Positions 45,027-54,408 of a DNA stretch of 64,000 nt are shown here, piece after piece. Origin of the DNA: Clostridioides sp. ES-S-0054-01 (GTDB lineage Bacteria > Bacillota > Clostridia > Peptostreptococcales > Peptostreptococcaceae). The notes below the pieces were generated by a model. That model ran no database searches. It was not told the origin of the DNA and worked only from the letters and a program-made list of their open reading frames with translations. Every line of letters starts with the position of its first letter. The first letter of the stretch is position 1. The stretch spans positions 651,001 through 715,000 of the forward strand of contig CP067346.1 in NCBI GenBank assembly GCA_021561035.1, in the 5' to 3' direction. The position numbers and the translations under genes were made by a program.

Positions 45027-45410
45027 TTGAAAATTGTAGTATCAAATAACTATGAGACACCCATATATCAACAAATTAAACGCCAAATTCTTCGTGCAAT
45101 TTTAACTTCCGAGTTATTGCCAGGTGATACATTGCCGTCACTACGGGCATTAGCCAAAGACCTAAAAGTAGGTGTTCTTACGGTTAATCGAGCATATACA
45201 GAATTAGAAGACGAGGGATACATAGAAAACATACAAGGAAAAGGCTGCTTTGTAGCAGAAAAAAGTTCAGATTTAATTAAACAGCACCTAATTGACGAAG
45301 CTACAAAAAAAATGGAGCAAGCGATTAGCGAAGCAAAAAAAGCTGGTAATTCTGATGAAGAAATACTTGCTTTATTCAACCAGTGTATAAGGAGGATAAA
45401 CAATGGATAA
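45027..45410 (+). CDS. GntR-family regulator, YtrA subfamily
   Basis: 127 residues. GntR winged helix: PIYQQIKRQILRAILTSELL, then LPSLRALAKDLKVGVLTVNR. The short helical tail without a large ligand domain is typical of YtrA types, which control adjacent ABC transporters. TTG 45027 follows AAGGAGGAGCA. Its stop overlaps the ATPase start by 8 bases. Likely autorepressor through the dyad at 44966. Confidence 0.92.
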   Translation: MKIVVSNNYETPIYQQIKRQILRAILTSELLPGDTLPSLRALAKDLKVGVLTVNRAYTELEDEGYIENIQGKGCFVAEKSSDLIKQHLIDEATKKMEQAISEAKKAGNSDEEILALFNQCIRRINNG

Positions 45411-46275
45411 TGTTTTAGATGTAAAATCACTTTCAAAATCTTATACAGATTTTACTCTCAATAAAATTAGTTTCAGTTTGCCTATGGGCTACATTATGGG
45501 GCTAATCGGTCCAAATGGTTCAGGCAAAACGACTACCATAAAATCAATTCTAAATATGGTAAAGCCTGATAGTGGTTGTATTACCGTGTTTGGACAAGAC
45601 AATATAACAGCCGAGCAGGAAATTAAAAAGAATATTGGTGTCGTATTTGACAGCAGTTACTTTGTGGACGAGTGGAATATGTCTGATGTGGAAAAAGCAT
45701 TTACGTGTTTCTATTCTGCATGGGATACCAAAAAATACTGGTCTTTGCTTTCTAAATTCAGAATTACAAAAGAAAAGCGAGTAAAAGAGTTATCAAAGGG
45801 TATGCAGATGAAACTGATGTTGGCTTGTGCATTTTCTTACGATGCCACATTGTTAATACTTGATGAACCTACAAGTGGGCTTGACCCTGTATCTCGTGAT
45901 GAGCTATTAGAGATACTTTCTAATTATATTGAAGACGGGAAACATAGCGTCCTTTTCTCAACACATATAACAAGTGATTTAGAGAAAATTGCGGATTATA
46001 TTACTTACATTAATTTGGGTGAACTAATATTTACTGGAGGGAAAGAGGAATTTATAGATGGATATAGGGTTGTGAATGGCGATAAGAAATCTCTTGAACC
46101 AGAATTGGAGAGCAAGCTGATTGGATTAAGAACATTTGCAACAGGATATGAAGCACTTATCAAAACCGAAGATTTACTATATGCTTCACAAGCAGAAAAT
46201 TTTATTGCAAGTATTGATGATATTGTCGTGTTCATGAGCAGACAGGCAGAAAAAGATAAGGGGGGATACAGATGA
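45403..46275 (+). CDS. ABC transporter ATP-binding protein (YtrB/CcmA type)
   Basis: 290 residues with Walker A GPNGSGKTT, signature LSKGMQMKL and Walker B LLILDEPTSGLD, followed by a helical C-terminal part. LSKGM and the GntR neighbour place it with YtrB/BcrA-like exporters, often induced by cell-wall antibiotics. It overlaps the permease by 4 bases. Confidence 0.92.
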   Translation: MDNVLDVKSLSKSYTDFTLNKISFSLPMGYIMGLIGPNGSGKTTTIKSILNMVKPDSGCITVFGQDNITAEQEIKKNIGVVFDSSYFVDEWNMSDVEKAFTCFYSAWDTKKYWSLLSKFRITKEKRVKELSKGMQMKLMLACAFSYDATLLILDEPTSGLDPVSRDELLEILSNYIEDGKHSVLFSTHITSDLEKIADYITYINLGELIFTGGKEEFIDGYRVVNGDKKSLEPELESKLIGLRTFATGYEALIKTEDLLYASQAENFIASIDDIVVFMSRQAEKDKGGYR

Positions 46276-46922
46276 ACTATACAATAAAATGCATGAAATT
46301 GGACTTATTACTTCTAAAACCGTATTTGAAGTCCATGCTTCTTGTTTTACTTGTTCCATTACTGATTACCTTTTTTACAGGGACACTTTTTGAAGGATTG
46401 TCCTTTGCTGCAACTGTTATGGCAATGACAACTGGATATACTTTTTCTGTAGTTGAAAAAAATAACCTTGACCGTTTTTATGGCTTTCTTCCGGTAAAAA
46501 GAAATGCTTTGGTTTTAGGCAGATATTTGATTATATTTTTGACAGGTTTTGCCGCTTTGGTATTTACTCTGTTAGTACAGGTTATTATCCTGAACTTCAA
46601 GACATCAGCCCCTTCTCCACAAGAGATAGTAGTATCATTCCTTTCATGTGCGGCTTTATTTTGTATTTATGCGTGTGTGCAAATTCCAGGATATTACCGC
46701 TTTGGTTCCATTAAAGGGAAAATGTTCATGTTCATTCCGACAGTAGGTTTTCTGTTGTTTTACTATTTAGTGAAGTTACTAACAGAAAATAAAGTTAACT
46801 TAACCCTAAATTTTGTTCCAAATAACATGGTTCTCATTATAGGGGCAATTGGGATGATGGTATTGATAGTAGCTATTTCAGCAATCATATCAACGAGGAT
46901 TGTTGAAAAAGGCAACCATTAA
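46272..46922 (+). CDS. ABC-2 type permease
   Basis: 216 residues with about six helices. NNLDRFYGFLPVKRNALVLG is the conserved cytoplasmic loop of the ABC-2 group paired with YtrB-like ATPases. ATG overlaps the ATPase stop. GC and codon use in 45027-47030 are a little above the local average, so the cassette may be acquired. Confidence 0.88.
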   Translation: MNYTIKCMKLDLLLLKPYLKSMLLVLLVPLLITFFTGTLFEGLSFAATVMAMTTGYTFSVVEKNNLDRFYGFLPVKRNALVLGRYLIIFLTGFAALVFTLLVQVIILNFKTSAPSPQEIVVSFLSCAALFCIYACVQIPGYYRFGSIKGKMFMFIPTVGFLLFYYLVKLLTENKVNLTLNFVPNNMVLIIGAIGMMVLIVAISAIISTRIVEKGNH

Positions 46923-46933
46923 GGAGGAACATA

Positions 46934-47029
46934 ATGATAAAAACCATTGTAATTATTATTGTTGCTATAGTTCTTATACTGATTAGAAATTTAACTATAA
47001 AGAAGTATCGTGAACGTAGGAAAAAATAG
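46934..47029 (+). CDS. 31-residue single-helix membrane peptide
   Basis: ATG 46934 follows AAGGAGGAAC 11 bases after the permease stop. The peptide is MIKTIVIIIVAIVLILIRNL, then a basic end (KKYRERRKK). One membrane helix with positive residues inside. It is probably a small accessory subunit of the transporter, or a regulator of it. Confidence 0.65.
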   Translation: MIKTIVIIIVAIVLILIRNLTIKKYRERRKK

Positions 47030-47061
47030 AATATATAAGAAGGTCTTCCAATATGAAAAAT

Positions 47062-47093
47062 CCAGTATAGCCTGTAAATACAGGTTATACTGG
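47062..47093. terminator. Hairpin after the GntR-ABC operon
   Basis: CCAGTATAGCCTGT and ACAGGTTATACTGG pair over 14 bp (one G-U) with a 4-base loop. There is no T tail, so it is perhaps an RNA-stabilising end. A second hairpin with T tail, AAAGAGTAGAGTAC / GTACTTTACTCTTT, lies at 47167-47212. Confidence 0.6.
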
Positions 47094-47274
47094 CATATAA
47101 GAACTTATAAAGATATAATAAAAAGTATAATTTATAAGAAAAGATAATATAGTTCTATTTAGATTGAAAAAGAGTAGAGTACAGAGAAATTATTTGTACT
47201 TTACTCTTTTTATTATTTTGTTATTAAAACTAATTTATGTTAGTATCTATATATAATTAAAGTATAAGATAAAA

Positions 47275-47394
47275 TTACTTCTTTTTAACTGGGAAACATA
47301 CATCTGTTACCAAATTATAAGAATTATTATCATTAGCAGGTTCTATATGATAAATATTAAATATAGAAGCATACACCTCATAATTATTGCAATA
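47275..47394 (-). pseudogene. C-terminal scrap of a GyrI-like/effector-binding protein
   Basis: Minus-strand codons read NNYEVYASIFNIYHIEPAND, then NNSYNLVTDVCFPVKKK and a stop. YEVYxxI...TDVxFPVK is the usual end of AraC effector-binding (GyrI-like) domains. An upstream stop and lack of a start show that the rest is gone. The neighbourhood 47030-47526 has no intact gene. Confidence 0.5.
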
Positions 47395-47526
47395 GACTCA
47401 CAAGCATATATGAGTTGATTGAAATTTCCTTTAATAATTGCAGTTGCAACAGTTATACTTATTACAGTCTTAAAAGGTATCACTTGTTGAAAGCTAATAT
47501 TAAATCTTAAGAATAAGTATTAGAAA

Positions 47527-49269
47527 TTAAGAGGCATTTTTTAGTTCAAGTGGATTATCTATGCCAAAATAATCATATAAAGCAGAGCTTATTTCCTCTA
47601 AATTTCCATTTTGGAAGGGTAATTGCAAATTCACCTTTTCTACCACATCCTTAAATCCAGCGTCAGTATTTTGATTTAAAAAATCCATATATACGTCAAC
47701 CGCTTTTCTGTAATCATCTTGTGACAGTTGCCATATCTGAAGTGATACATCAGAGGCAAGACCATAACTCAAGTAATAAAAAGGAACTTGGAAGTTATGA
47801 GATACAAGTATCCAAAATGGGGCATTCTTTTCTTTAAGTACATTATTGGATACTCCATATTCTTCCTCTAAATCAAAAAATAATTTATTGATATCATTTA
47901 AACTCATATATGGATTTTTGTATATGATTTCTTGAAATTCATCATAAAGACAAGCGTCAATAATAGTATTTAGAACAATCAACAAGTGTTCTTTTTTTAT
48001 AGCTTCAGATTGTTTACCAAAAAAATCATCAAAATATTTGTAAAATAGAATTTCTAAAGAGGTTGAATGAACTTCACATATATCTATACTTGGTTGTATC
48101 TTATTATTTAGATTAATGCTGTTGTAGTAATTATAAAAATGTCCAAACTCATGAGCAAAACTAGTAACACCTAAAAAAGAATTGTCCCATGTATTAAATA
48201 AAAAAGGTGCTTTGTACTTGTTTATATAAGTAGTATATCCTCCAGGTGATTTATTTTTTCCAGAAGAATAATCGTACAAGTCATATTTTTTCATATAGTC
48301 GAAGCTCTCTTTTAGTTTTGGAGATATATCTTCAAGTACCTTATCAAACTTCCTAAATGAGCGATTCTTATATACTTTGATATAAATAGAAGAATCAGAA
48401 GGCTTAGATGAAATCTCTCTATATAATGGGACTATGTAATCTTTTACATCTTGTCTAAACTTTTTAGCTTCTTCTTGAGAATAGTCTTTGTTTAGGTTCA
48501 TATAGGCATAATCTATATAATTCTTAAATCCTCGTTTACTTGCTATTTCAGTTCTTGTCTGTATAAGTTCTAAAAATATGTTGCCAAATATAGGATTGTA
48601 TTTTTTTAAGTAATCTGAATAAATTTTTACATATTCTTCAGGGCTAAGATTTGGTCTTGACAAGGCTTCTTCAAAGTCTATTTCTATACCATCTATTGAT
48701 ACTGTAGACTTAGATAACAAGTCTTCGTACTTTACAACTAGGTCTTGTTCTTTCTTAAGTAAACCTTCAACTTCTTTAGAATTAAGTTTTCCAATGCTCT
48801 TTAGGTAATTAAATGTATCTTTCCCAAGTTCTTTTTCTAATTCTTTAGAGAATTTAGAAGTTACAAATCTATCTTGAAAGTCTTTGTATGACATGTCAAC
48901 ATCTACTGATTTACTCATAAGATACTTGTATTCTTTAGAGTAAAATTCTTCTGATGAATCTATATTGTTTCTAATTTTTGCTATAGTAAGTGTACTATAA
49001 AAATCTTGATAAAGTTTATCAACCTCATTAAATAAATTTAACTGTTCCTTAGCAGTTTTAGATGTTAAGAGTTTGTCGTTGCAGTTGTTAATATTTTCGC
49101 AAATTGATTTTACATTAGGACGCTTATATTCCATTTTTTCAAAGGGTATAGTGCCTCTAGCAGAATCTTTTTTTGTATCATTAGTATAATTTCTTATGTA
49201 TGATGCAAATATAATAAAAACTGCAATTAAAAGTAGAGAAACAAATATTTTCTTTTTGGGTTTAACCAT
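47527..49269 (-). CDS. M3-family oligoendopeptidase with N-terminal membrane anchor
   Basis: 580 residues. The zinc motif HEFGH lies in TSFAHEFGHFYNYYNSI (about residue 381), with the Glu ligand about 28 residues later in ICEVHSTSLE. Residues 7-24 (IFVSLLLIAVFIIFASYI) form a signal anchor, unlike most PepF-type enzymes, which are cytoplasmic. This suggests cleavage of peptides outside the membrane. ATG 49269 follows TTGGAGGATTTT. Monocistronic. Confidence 0.85.
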   Translation of the reverse strand: MVKPKKKIFVSLLLIAVFIIFASYIRNYTNDTKKDSARGTIPFEKMEYKRPNVKSICENINNCNDKLLTSKTAKEQLNLFNEVDKLYQDFYSTLTIAKIRNNIDSSEEFYSKEYKYLMSKSVDVDMSYKDFQDRFVTSKFSKELEKELGKDTFNYLKSIGKLNSKEVEGLLKKEQDLVVKYEDLLSKSTVSIDGIEIDFEEALSRPNLSPEEYVKIYSDYLKKYNPIFGNIFLELIQTRTEIASKRGFKNYIDYAYMNLNKDYSQEEAKKFRQDVKDYIVPLYREISSKPSDSSIYIKVYKNRSFRKFDKVLEDISPKLKESFDYMKKYDLYDYSSGKNKSPGGYTTYINKYKAPFLFNTWDNSFLGVTSFAHEFGHFYNYYNSINLNNKIQPSIDICEVHSTSLEILFYKYFDDFFGKQSEAIKKEHLLIVLNTIIDACLYDEFQEIIYKNPYMSLNDINKLFFDLEEEYGVSNNVLKEKNAPFWILVSHNFQVPFYYLSYGLASDVSLQIWQLSQDDYRKAVDVYMDFLNQNTDAGFKDVVEKVNLQLPFQNGNLEEISSALYDYFGIDNPLELKNAS

Positions 49270-49698
49270 AAAAATCCTCCAATCGTGGATATAGTTATTA
49301 ATTATTTTACTATATTAAATATAAAAAATGCATGTTAAGAAAATTTAACATATAAGGTATAGACAGAATTATAAATAATATAAAAAGTTTAACTTCAAAA
49401 AAGTATATGAAATTTATACTAGTAAAATGATAAATAAATTTTAAGTACAAAATAGTAAAAACTATGATAGTTTTAGACCTATTATATGTAAAAAATATAG
49501 ATGTTTTTGGTGCAATTTAAATTAAAAGACATATATATAAATTTAAAATATTTCAAATAGAAATTATAAAAGTTCATATCATTGTCTTTATATAATATTT
49601 ATACTATAATAGAATAATAATTTAGAGGAAAGCTCTAAAAATAAACAAATTAAAGGTCTTAACAGTAGTGATTTTATGTTAAGGAGGTATAAAGAAAG
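49270..49698. other. Gene-free region upstream of the K+ transporter
   Basis: AT-rich, with no recognisable riboswitch; in particular no ydaO/c-di-AMP motif, which often precedes ktr genes in Firmicutes. The last bases, TTAAGGAGG, are the ribosome-binding site of the next gene. Confidence 0.5.
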
Positions 49699-51075
49699 TT
49701 GAAAACAATACTTAGAAGACTTATTCTCTATGCAGATGGAATGCGACCTACTCAAATAATGGTATCTGGGTTTGCTGCGATTATTTTAATTGGAGCATTG
49801 TTGTTAACACTCCCGATAGCATCACAGAGTGGAGAGAGTATAGGCTTATTAAATGCTCTATTTACGGCTACTTCAGCGGTTTGTGTTACTGGTCTAGTTA
49901 TGGTAGATACAGCAACTTATTGGAGTTTATTTGGACAGATAGTTATAATAACATTGATACAAATTGGTGGTCTTGGATTTATGACCGTAGCCACAATGTT
50001 TTCACTTATGGCACGAAAAAAAATACAACTAAGAGAAAGATTATTAATACAAGAGTCATTAAATCAAGCTGATTTATCGGGTCTTGTAAGACTTACAAGA
50101 TTTGTATTGATAATAACCATAACAATAGAGGGAATAGGTGCACTAGTTTTATCAACTGTCTTTATTCCACAATTTGGTTTGTCTAGAGGGATATGGTATA
50201 GTGTATTTCACGCAATATCTGCGTTTTGTAATGCCGGATTTGATTTGATGGGGAGTGTAAGTGGACCATTTACATCGTTAAATTCTTATGTAAATAACTT
50301 TACAGTATCAATGACTGTCTGTGCACTTATAGTGCTTGGAGGGTTAGGATTCCCTGTTGTACTTGATATTGTAAGAAAAAGAAGATTTTCAAAATTAAAT
50401 GTGCATTCTAAAGTTGTATTATTTTCAACTGCGACACTTATTTTAGTGGGTGCATTATTTATTTTTCTTATAGAATTTAATCAAAAAGCCACTATGGCAG
50501 ACTTGCCTTTAAAGGGAAAATTATTATCAGCAATATTTCAATCAGTAACTGCAAGAACTGCTGGTTTTAATACGCTTGATTTAGCTACTTTACGAGAAAG
50601 TAGTGTATTTATAATGATAATTTTGATGTTTATTGGAGCATCACCTGCATCAACTGGTGGAGGTATAAAAACAACGACACTAGCCGTTTTAATCATTACA
50701 GTTAGAAGTTTTCTATCAGGAAAGTCAGATATAGAAGCTTTTGAAAGAAGATTAGCTCCATCAACTATAAAAAAATCTCTGGGTATATTTGTAATTAGTA
50801 TATCAGCAGTTATTTTTGGAACCCTGATTATTTCAATAACTCAGCCTAATTTTACACTAGTTCAATCAGCATTTGAGGTTACATCAGCACTTGCTACAGT
50901 TGGGTCAAGTTTAGCTGGAACTCCAAACTTAAATGCTATAGGAAAGATTATAATAATAATCTTTATGTTTATGGGTAGAGTTGGTTCTCTTACTTTATTT
51001 ATGGCAATACTTTCTGGAGGTAGAAGAAAGAGCCAACCAATCAGATATGCAGAAGGTAGAATTATGGTTGGTTAA
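49699..51075 (+). CDS. KtrB/TrkH-family potassium channel subunit
   Basis: 458 residues with four pore-loop repeats: TATSAVCVTGLVMVDT, ISAFCNAGFDLMG, SVTARTAGFNTLD and TSALATVGSSLAG. Each carries the filter glycine. The protein forms a Na+- or H+-coupled K+ pathway. The start is TTG 49699 after AAGGAGGTATAAAGAAAG. The regulatory subunit follows after 85 bases. Confidence 0.93.
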   Translation: MKTILRRLILYADGMRPTQIMVSGFAAIILIGALLLTLPIASQSGESIGLLNALFTATSAVCVTGLVMVDTATYWSLFGQIVIITLIQIGGLGFMTVATMFSLMARKKIQLRERLLIQESLNQADLSGLVRLTRFVLIITITIEGIGALVLSTVFIPQFGLSRGIWYSVFHAISAFCNAGFDLMGSVSGPFTSLNSYVNNFTVSMTVCALIVLGGLGFPVVLDIVRKRRFSKLNVHSKVVLFSTATLILVGALFIFLIEFNQKATMADLPLKGKLLSAIFQSVTARTAGFNTLDLATLRESSVFIMIILMFIGASPASTGGGIKTTTLAVLIITVRSFLSGKSDIEAFERRLAPSTIKKSLGIFVISISAVIFGTLIISITQPNFTLVQSAFEVTSALATVGSSLAGTPNLNAIGKIIIIIFMFMGRVGSLTLFMAILSGGRRKSQPIRYAEGRIMVG

Positions 51076-51160
51076 GTTTCTAAGTAGTAATAAAAATTCA
51101 TTGATGTTAGGCATAAAATAGCAATATAAATAAATTGTGTGTTAGGGAGGAAGTTTCGAG

Positions 51161-51832
51161 ATGAAGCAATATATAGTCATTGGGTGTGGGAGATTTGGAA
51201 GTTCAGTTGCGTCTACTATGCATCTTTTAGGACATCAAGTAATGGCAATAGACAAAAATGAAGATTCAGTTCAAAGTATATCCGACAAGGTAACTCATTC
51301 ACTTATAGTTGATGTTACTGATGAACAAGCGTTAAGGTCATTAGGTTTAGGTAACTTTGATGTAGCAGTAGTTGCAATAGGTTCTGATATAAGGGCATCT
51401 ATAATGGCGACTCTTATAGCCAAAGAAATGGGTGTAGAGTTGATAATATGTAAGGCAAAGGATGAGCTACAAGCTAAAGTACTTTATAAAATTGGTGCAG
51501 ATAGAGTTGTGTTCCCAGAAAGAGATATGGGAGTAAGAGTTGCACACAATTTAGTTTCTGATAATATATTAGACCATATTGAACTTGACCCAGAGTATTC
51601 AATTGTTGAAATCGTAACTCCAAATAGCTGGGTTGGCAAGACACTTGTAGAGCTTGAATTAAGAGCTAGGTATGAGATAACTGTACTTGCTATAAAAACA
51701 GGTAAAAATATAAATGTTACACCTTCTCCAGATGAGGAACTTACAGCTGGAAGTATCCTAGTTATAATCGGTCAAAATACTAGTATAACAGCAATAACAT
51801 CTGGAAATAAGGGGATAATTAGAAGAAGATAA
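51161..51832 (+). CDS. KtrA/TrkA-type RCK regulatory subunit
   Basis: 223 residues. The RCK_N Rossmann domain begins YIVIGCGRFGSSVASTMHLL (GxGxxG) and has the DKNED ribose-binding acid. The RCK_C domain (about 135-220) includes SIVEIVTPNSWVGKTLVELE, a site for c-di-AMP in homologues. It forms a ring that gates the KtrB dimer with ATP or ADP. ATG follows AGGGAGGAAGTTTCGAG. Confidence 0.93.
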   Translation: MKQYIVIGCGRFGSSVASTMHLLGHQVMAIDKNEDSVQSISDKVTHSLIVDVTDEQALRSLGLGNFDVAVVAIGSDIRASIMATLIAKEMGVELIICKAKDELQAKVLYKIGADRVVFPERDMGVRVAHNLVSDNILDHIELDPEYSIVEIVTPNSWVGKTLVELELRARYEITVLAIKTGKNINVTPSPDEELTAGSILVIIGQNTSITAITSGNKGIIRRR

Positions 51833-51976
51833 TTTACTATTTAATATATATTTAATTGCAATGAAAGTAGATAGTATCATATAATTATGAATAGTTATAT
51901 GATACTATTTTTATTTAATCAAAAGTAGAACTTAGATGTAAGATTATATAAAGAGAAATTATATTAAAAATAGAGC

Positions 51977-52027
51977 AAGGAGGTTGTGCTAATATAAAAA
52001 TTTATCATTTATTAGCATTTAGATAAA
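51977..52027 (+). promoter_or_regulatory. Ribosome-binding site separated from its start by a hairpin
   Basis: AAGGAGG (51977-51983) is 44 bases before the methyltransferase ATG, which has no site of its own. TGCTAAT (51987-51993) and ATTAGCA (52011-52017) can pair in between and bring the site to about 13 bases from the ATG. A structured spacer is proposed; an earlier unusual start is the alternative. Confidence 0.35.
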
Positions 52028-52825
52028 ATGATTACAAATATAAACAGTAAGGATAATGAAAAATTAAAGTATACAAAAGCATTGTTAAAATCAAAAAACA
52101 GAAATAAAGAGTCAAAGTTCATAATAGAAGGTTACAGAATAGTAGTACTTGCACTTGAATGTATGGCAAATCTTGAGTATGTATTTATCAATGAGGACTT
52201 TGAAAATAAGAAGGAACATGTAAAACTATTAGAAGATTTAGATAAAAAAAACACAAAGATATATAAGACTACAAATAAAAATTTTAAAGAACTAGTAGAT
52301 ACAGAAAATACTCAAGGAATAATAGGCGTAGTTTCATTTAAGGAAAAAAAATTAAGAGAAAGTATAAGTAAAAAAGATAAATTTGTATTGATTTTAGACA
52401 GAATACAAGACCCAGGAAATATGGGGACTATAATAAGAACTGCTGATTCTGCTGGGGTAGATGCCATAATAGCACTAAAGGGATGTGTCGATATATACAA
52501 CCCAAAAGTAATTAGGTCGACTATGGGTTCTATTTTTGATATGAAGATAATTAATGCTTCACAAGATGAAACTATGGACATGCTTAAATCATTGGATTTT
52601 AATATAGTTTCAAGTTACCTAAATACAGATAATTTTTATGATAAAATAGATTATGGTTTAAAAGTAGCATTGGTGATAGGAAACGAAGCAAATGGAATAA
52701 ATGAAGAACTTGTATCAAAGTCTGATATTTTGGTTAAGATACCTATATATGGTAAAGCTGAGTCGTTAAATGCTGCAATAAGTTCTGCCATACTGATGTA
52801 TGAAATAAAAAAATACTTAATTTAA
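52028..52825 (+). CDS. TrmH/SpoU-family RNA 2'-O-methyltransferase
   Basis: 265 residues. The N-terminal substrate-binding domain (KSKNRNKESKFIIEGYRIVV) is followed by the SPOUT knot: motif 1 LILDRIQDPGNMGTIIRTAD, motif 2 VALVIGNEANGI, motif 3 KIPIYGKAESLNAAISSAIL. Such enzymes methylate ribose in rRNA or tRNA with SAM; the site is not predictable. It lies upstream of pheST, as often in Clostridia. Confidence 0.92.
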   Translation: MITNINSKDNEKLKYTKALLKSKNRNKESKFIIEGYRIVVLALECMANLEYVFINEDFENKKEHVKLLEDLDKKNTKIYKTTNKNFKELVDTENTQGIIGVVSFKEKKLRESISKKDKFVLILDRIQDPGNMGTIIRTADSAGVDAIIALKGCVDIYNPKVIRSTMGSIFDMKIINASQDETMDMLKSLDFNIVSSYLNTDNFYDKIDYGLKVALVIGNEANGINEELVSKSDILVKIPIYGKAESLNAAISSAILMYEIKKYLI

Positions 52826-52907
52826 TGTATTGTAATAAATATAATGTCATGTTATAATCTTGAATTAAATAGTAGAGTATCAAAAATAGTCAATATATTT
52901 TAAGAAA

Positions 52908-53036
52908 CTAATTGAGTTGATTATATACTAGATGTGTATTGTACTTAAAAACTAATTGAGCTGATTATATATTAGATGTATATTATATTAAAAAACTAAT
53001 TAAATTAATTATATATTAGATGTATATTAAAATTAG
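52908..53036. repeat. Three tandem repeats of about 43 bp
   Basis: Units beginning ACTAATTGAGTTGATTATAT start at 52908, 52951 and 52995, with growing divergence in the third. Intergenic between the methyltransferase gene and the T-box. Confidence 0.8.
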
Positions 53037-53094
53037 TCACATAATTTAAATGGAAATGATATAATACTAAAATAAACAATATAATATTGTAAAT

Positions 53095-53346
53095 GCAATG
53101 AAAGAGGAAAGTATTTTGATTAAACTTAGTAAAGAGATAAACACCTAGGCTGGGAGTGTTTTCTAAGAGGTCAGGAGAAGTTCCCTCTGGAGTAACAAAG
53201 CTGAAATTTTATAGTAGGCTTTGACGTCAAAAACGCGTTAAGTTTGTTAGAGGTGGTTTGATGATTTTTAAATTGTTAAACTACTAGGGTGGTACCGCGA
53301 AACTATAGTCTTTCGTCCCTAGACAGGGATTGAGGGGCTTTTTTTA
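53095..53346 (+). promoter_or_regulatory. T-box riboswitch (tRNA-Phe) upstream of pheST
   Basis: The invariant T-box AGGGTGGTACCGCG is at 53286-53299, followed by a terminator built on CGTCCCT/AGGGATTGAGGGG and a T run (to 53346). Upstream lie the stem I elements (AAAGAGATAAACACC and GGGAGTGTTTTCT). A TTC (53181-53183) is a good candidate Phe specifier. Uncharged tRNA-Phe would favour the antiterminator and switch on pheST. Confidence 0.93.
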
Positions 53347-53372
53347 TACAAAAAAATGAAAGGGTGATATGT

Positions 53373-54392
53373 GTGCAAGAAAAATTACTTGCTTTACGTG
53401 AAGCAGCTTTGGCAGAAATAAAAGAGGCACAAAGCATAGAAAGTGTAGAAAGTTTAAGAGTTAAGTACTTAGGAAAAAAAGGTGAGCTAACTTTAATACT
53501 TAAAGAAATGGGTAAATTGTCTGCTGAAGAAAGACCAGTAGTTGGTAAGGTTGCCAATGAGGTAAGAGAAAATATTGAACTTAGCATAAATTCTAAAAAA
53601 GAAGAAATAAATGCTATTGAAAAAGAAAGAAAATTAAAAGAAGAAGTAATAGATGTTACTCAACCAGGAAAAGTTTTAAAGGTTGGAAAGAGACATCCAA
53701 TAACTCAAATTATAGATGAAGTAACAGATATATTTATCGGAATGGGATTCTCTATAGCTGAAGGTCCAGAAGTTGATACAGTAGAAAATAACTTTGATGC
53801 TTTAAATGCTCCTAAAGACCATCCATCAAGAGATATGAGCGACACATTCTATATCAATGATAATGTTTTACTTAGAACTCAAACATCTACAGTTCAAGTA
53901 AGAACTATGAGAAGTCAAGAGTTACCAATAAAAGTAATTGCACCAGGTAGATGCTTTAGGTCAGATTCGCCAGACGCTACACACTCACCAATGTTCCATC
54001 AGATAGAAGGGCTTGTTGTTGGAAAAGATGTCACTATGGCAGAGTTTAAAGGAACTATGGATATCTTCGTTGAAAAATTGTTTGGTTCTGATATCAAAAC
54101 TAAGTTTAGACCTCACAACTTCCCATTTACAGAGCCAAGTGCAGAGGTTGATGTTACTTGTTTCAAATGTGGTGGTAAAGGTTGCCCAATGTGTAAATAT
54201 GAAGGTTGGATAGAAATATTAGGTTCAGGTATGGTTCATCCAAACGTTCTTAGAAACTGTGGAATAGACCCAGAAGTTTATAGCGGATTTGCATTTGGAG
54301 TTGGGGTTGAAAGACTTGCAATGCTTAAATACGAAATAGATGATATTAGATTATTATTCGAAAATGATATGAGATTCTTAAATCAATTTTAA
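53373..54392 (+). CDS. pheS: Phenylalanyl-tRNA synthetase alpha subunit
   Basis: 339 residues from GTG 53373 (after GAAAGGGTGATAT); a GTG 9 bases upstream is also in frame. There is an N-terminal coiled coil, then class II motifs: motif 2 in [20 protein letters not shown] and motif 3 in [20 protein letters not shown]. The Phe-pocket segment is [17 protein letters not shown]. With PheT it forms the (alpha-beta)2 enzyme that charges tRNA-Phe. Confidence 0.97.
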   Translation: MQEKLLALREAALAEIKEAQSIESVESLRVKYLGKKGELTLILKEMGKLSAEERPVVGKVANEVRENIELSINSKKEEINAIEKERKLKEEVIDVTQPGKVLKVGKRHPITQIIDEVTDIFIGMGFSIAEGPEVDTVENNFDALNAPKDHPSRDMSDTFYINDNVLLRTQTSTVQVRTMRSQELPIKVIAPGRCFRSDSPDATHSPMFHQIEGLVVGKDVTMAEFKGTMDIFVEKLFGSDIKTKFRPHNFPFTEPSAEVDVTCFKCGGKGCPMCKYEGWIEILGSGMVHPNVLRNCGIDPEVYSGFAFGVGVERLAMLKYEIDDIRLLFENDMRFLNQF

Positions 54393-54408
54393 TTAGGAGG
54401 GTATGTAG

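Noticed and set aside
49300..49690. c-di-AMP (ydaO-type) riboswitch before the K+ transporter
   Set aside because: None of the conserved ydaO core strings could be found in the interval.
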